Notes under the pieces: model-generated
What the model was told of the DNA's origin: nothing
Database searches by the model: none
Seen by the model: only the letters and a program-made list of their open reading frames with translations
Source: an uncultured Oscillibacter sp.
GTDB lineage: Bacteria > Bacillota_A > Clostridia > Oscillospirales > Oscillospiraceae
Reading direction: 5' to 3'
NCBI GenBank assembly: GCA_948902155.1
Contig: CAQVQZ010000136.1
Span: 1-5,834 of the forward strand
Length of the DNA stretch: 5,834 bases
Translations under genes and position numbers: made by a program
Shown here: positions 5,497 through 5,834 of the stretch, in pieces
How the letters are laid out: each line of letters starts with the position of its first letter
Numbering within the stretch: position 1 is the stretch's first letter

Positions 5497-5534
5497 GGTC
5501 CCGGCTGCGCGGTACGCGGCCGGGACCTGTTTTA
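5497..5534. terminator. Bidirectional rho-independent terminator, rnpB/coaX
   Basis: GGTCCCGGC (5497-5505) pairs with GCCGGGACC (5519-5527). The stem extends inward by three G-C pairs and a possible wobble to a 5-nt loop. On the plus strand TGTTTT follows, ending rnpB 10 nt after P1. On the minus strand the stem is followed by GTATTTTTT (5496-5488), which can end coaX transcription. Both genes converge on it. Confidence 0.9.
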
Positions 5535-5542
5535 TGCGGCGC

Positions 5543-5834
5543 TCAGCGGTTTTTCTGATAAATGGTCCAAAGGCCGTCCATCAGCAGAAACTTATCGTAA
5601 AGAATCGGATTCCGGCAGTAGCGGACGATGACCGGCGCGTTGCCTCCCGTGGCCACCACGCTGATCTCCCGGCCGGGGAACTGCTCCCGGATGCGGTCGA
5701 TGATGCCGTCCAGCATCCCGGCGGTGCCGTAGACGATGCCGGAGCGCATACAGTCCTCCGTATTCTTGCCGATCAGGGACTTCGGGTGCTGGAGGGAGAT
5801 GTCCGGCAGCTGGGCCGCCCGGCGGCTCAGGGCC
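5543..5834 (-). CDS. coaX: Type III pantothenate kinase, C-terminal part
   Basis: The C-terminal 96 residues of an enzyme normally about 255-260 long; the N-terminus lies outside the window. CoaX phosphorylates pantothenate with ATP in the first step of coenzyme A synthesis. It belongs to the ASKHA kinase fold and, unlike type I enzymes, is not feedback-inhibited by CoA. Recognised segments are SLIGKNTEDCMRSGIVYG followed by GMLDGII, the ATGGNAPVI loop, and the C-terminal LLMDGLWTIYQKN. The stop TGA is at 5543-5545. It converges on rnpB and shares its terminator. No truncation or frameshift is visible in the part present. Confidence 0.95.
   Translation of the reverse strand, partial: ALSRRAAQLPDISLQHPKSLIGKNTEDCMRSGIVYGTAGMLDGIIDRIREQFPGREISVVATGGNAPVIVRYCRNPILYDKFLLMDGLWTIYQKNR

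Overview
The window comes from a GC-rich member of the Firmicutes, most likely a gut Clostridia lineage of the Oscillospiraceae type (Flavonifractor or Pseudoflavonifractor-like). Four things point that way: strong AGGAGG-type ribosome binding sites, a class A RNase P RNA, ruvC together with ruvA and ruvB, and a DUF6054-like protein. The genus is inferred from general character, not from a database match.

Nearly all protein genes lie on the minus strand, so they read from high to low coordinates. At the right edge is the C-terminal part of coaX (type III pantothenate kinase, 5543-5834). It converges on rnpB, the RNase P RNA on the plus strand (about 4951-5487). A single hairpin with T-tracts on both sides (5497-5534) can terminate both genes. 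rnpB has a consensus sigma-A promoter and an unusual insertion of about 200 nt at the P12 position.

Between the divergent rnpB and ruvC promoters lies a non-coding stretch with a REP-like palindromic element (about 4797-4873). ruvC and ruvA follow as a tight operon encoding the Holliday junction resolvase and the junction-binding subunit. An AT-rich gap of about 195 bp (3322-3516) comes next. It holds a perfect 15-bp palindrome and a good plus-strand promoter that points antisense into ruvA.

A second minus-strand cluster then reads: a DUF6054-like protein (2989-3321), a small membrane protein (2745-2960), ruvB with a TTG start (1610-2665), a membrane-anchored or exported protein (1093-1590), a compact ABC/SMC-like AAA ATPase (345-1088), and a partial acidic protein of unknown function (1-333). 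The last four genes are separated by only 4 to 19 bp and are very probably co-transcribed.

RuvA, RuvB and RuvC together branch-migrate and resolve Holliday junctions during recombinational repair. The three genes downstream of ruvB have no clear link to this process. No CRISPR array, tRNA, rRNA gene or transposase gene was seen.
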